A DNA stretch of 6,363 nt from contig DASUUH010000014.1 in NCBI GenBank assembly GCA_036374175.1, positions 1 to 6,363 of the forward strand. Reading direction: 5' to 3'. The notes beneath the pieces were generated by a model, which saw nothing but the letters and a program-made list of their open reading frames with translations, was not told the origin of the DNA and did no database searches. This document shows, piece after piece, positions 6,189 through 6,363 of the stretch. Every line of letters starts with the position of its first letter. The first letter of the stretch is position 1. The position numbers were made by a program, and so were the translations under genes. This DNA comes from JASLBX01 sp036374175. GTDB lineage: Bacteria > Actinomycetota > Actinomycetes > Jiangellales > Jiangellaceae.

Positions 6189-6217
6189 TTGCGTCCGTCT
6201 AGTGGTCTATGTATACC
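6189..6217 (+). promoter_or_regulatory. Candidate rightward promoter of the IclR-type gene
   Basis: TTGCGT (6189-6194) and TATACC (6212-6217) are spaced by 17 bases, giving a start near 6224 and a leader of about 50 bases before GTG 6276. The -35 match is only partial. The spacer contains the CCGTCTAGTGG motif and two GTCTA repeats, which would suit autoregulation. Confidence 0.3.
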
Positions 6218-6227
6218 GCTTGGCGGA

Positions 6228-6258
6228 CCGCAGACGTAAGGTATCCGCAGATGTTAAG
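6228..6258 (+). repeat. Imperfect direct repeat before the regulator gene
   Basis: CCGCAGACGT-AAG (6228-6240) and CCGCAGATGTTAAG (6245-6258) are near-identical and offset by 17 bases, in the predicted leader of the regulator gene. They could be tandem half-sites for autoregulation or a chance duplication. Confidence 0.4.
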
Positions 6259-6275
6259 ACGAGGAGACCGAAGGG

Positions 6276-6363
6276 GTGCCCTACGTGCCCACTAATGAGC
6301 AGGGCGACAACGACTCCGGTGGCGTCCGCAGCGTGCAGCGCGCCGTCGAGATCATGTCGTTGC
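6276..6363 (+). CDS. IclR-family transcriptional regulator, N-terminus only (cut by window edge)
   Basis: Only 29 codons are visible before the right edge. After a polar 15-residue leader, the frame reads GGVRSVQRAVEIMSL, which matches the opening of the IclR N-terminal winged-helix DNA-binding domain (typical form: S-v-x-R-A-l-x-I-L). IclR regulators are usually dimers or tetramers, repress or activate neighbouring catabolic operons, and bind a pathway metabolite through a C-terminal domain not visible here. I chose GTG 6276, nine bases after GAGGAG (6261-6266); GTG 6285, eight bases after AAGGGG, is a close alternative. An in-frame stop at 6255-6257 rules out an earlier start. Divergent placement next to a transport/catabolic operon fits local control. 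The family call rests on a short stretch, so it is probable rather than certain. Confidence 0.75.
   Translation, partial: MPYVPTNEQGDNDSGGVRSVQRAVEIMSL

Larger units (their letters stand above)
5973..6275. promoter_or_regulatory. Divergent intergenic regulatory region
   Basis: This 303-base gap separates the leftward operon from the rightward IclR-type gene and holds no convincing gene of its own. It contains candidate promoters in both directions and several dyads, listed separately. GTCC/GGAC tetramers are frequent (starting at 6013, 6024, 6066, 6077, 6091, 6193 and 6225), more than expected by chance over this length. The region most likely holds the regulator's operators. Confidence 0.7.

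Noticed and set aside
4323..6239. 638-codon open frame on the plus strand, opposite the ThDP-enzyme gene
   Set aside because: Its translation is rich in Arg, Gly, His and Asp with no domain pattern, and it spans a gene with clear ThDP-enzyme motifs plus the regulatory gap. It is a by-product of GC-rich codon use on the other strand.
1..6363. CRISPR arrays, tRNA or rRNA genes, insertion sequences, attachment sites
   Set aside because: No regularly spaced repeats, cloverleaf-like sequence, transposase frame or terminal inverted repeats were found.

Overview
The window comes from a GC-rich bacterium, most likely an actinomycete. This rests on strong third-position G/C bias, GTG starts on several genes, translationally coupled 4-base overlaps, and a substrate-binding protein made as a lipoprotein with an acidic Gly/Asp/Ala-rich linker. 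No genus can be named from the sequence alone.

Layout. Almost everything is one leftward (minus-strand) gene set, read from right to left: (1) a thiamine-diphosphate (ThDP) dependent, acetolactate-synthase-like enzyme, 4203-5972; (2) a TRAP-transporter substrate-binding lipoprotein, DctP type, 3009-4091; (3) a short-chain dehydrogenase/reductase (SDR), 2156-2911; (4) the small TRAP membrane subunit, DctQ type, 1577-2092; (5) the large TRAP membrane subunit, DctM type, 306-1580; (6) the first 103 codons of an old-yellow-enzyme (OYE) family flavin oxidoreductase, 1-309, which runs off the left edge. Genes 4-5 and 5-6 overlap by four bases. Gaps elsewhere are about 60-110 bases and two of them hold clear hairpins. 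At the right edge a divergent plus-strand gene begins at 6276; its first 29 codons look like the N-terminus of an IclR-family regulator.

The 303-base divergent intergenic region (5973-6275) is rich in dyad symmetry. It holds a perfect 7-3-7 inverted repeat placed just downstream of a candidate leftward promoter, an 11-bp palindrome, an 11-bp motif present once on each strand facing the two genes, a 9-bp-arm hairpin, and an imperfect direct repeat before the regulator gene. This is the arrangement expected for a regulator controlling its neighbour, but the binding sites are inferred.

Working model (inference). The TRAP system brings in an organic acid, which the ThDP enzyme, the SDR and the OYE-type reductase transform, under control of the divergent IclR-type regulator. 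The ThDP enzyme keeps the catalytic glutamate, so it is not glyoxylate carboligase, and no regulatory small subunit sits next to it, so it is unlikely to be the biosynthetic acetohydroxyacid synthase. The substrate cannot be read from the sequence. The combination looks like an uncharacterised catabolic module and is the most interesting content of the window.
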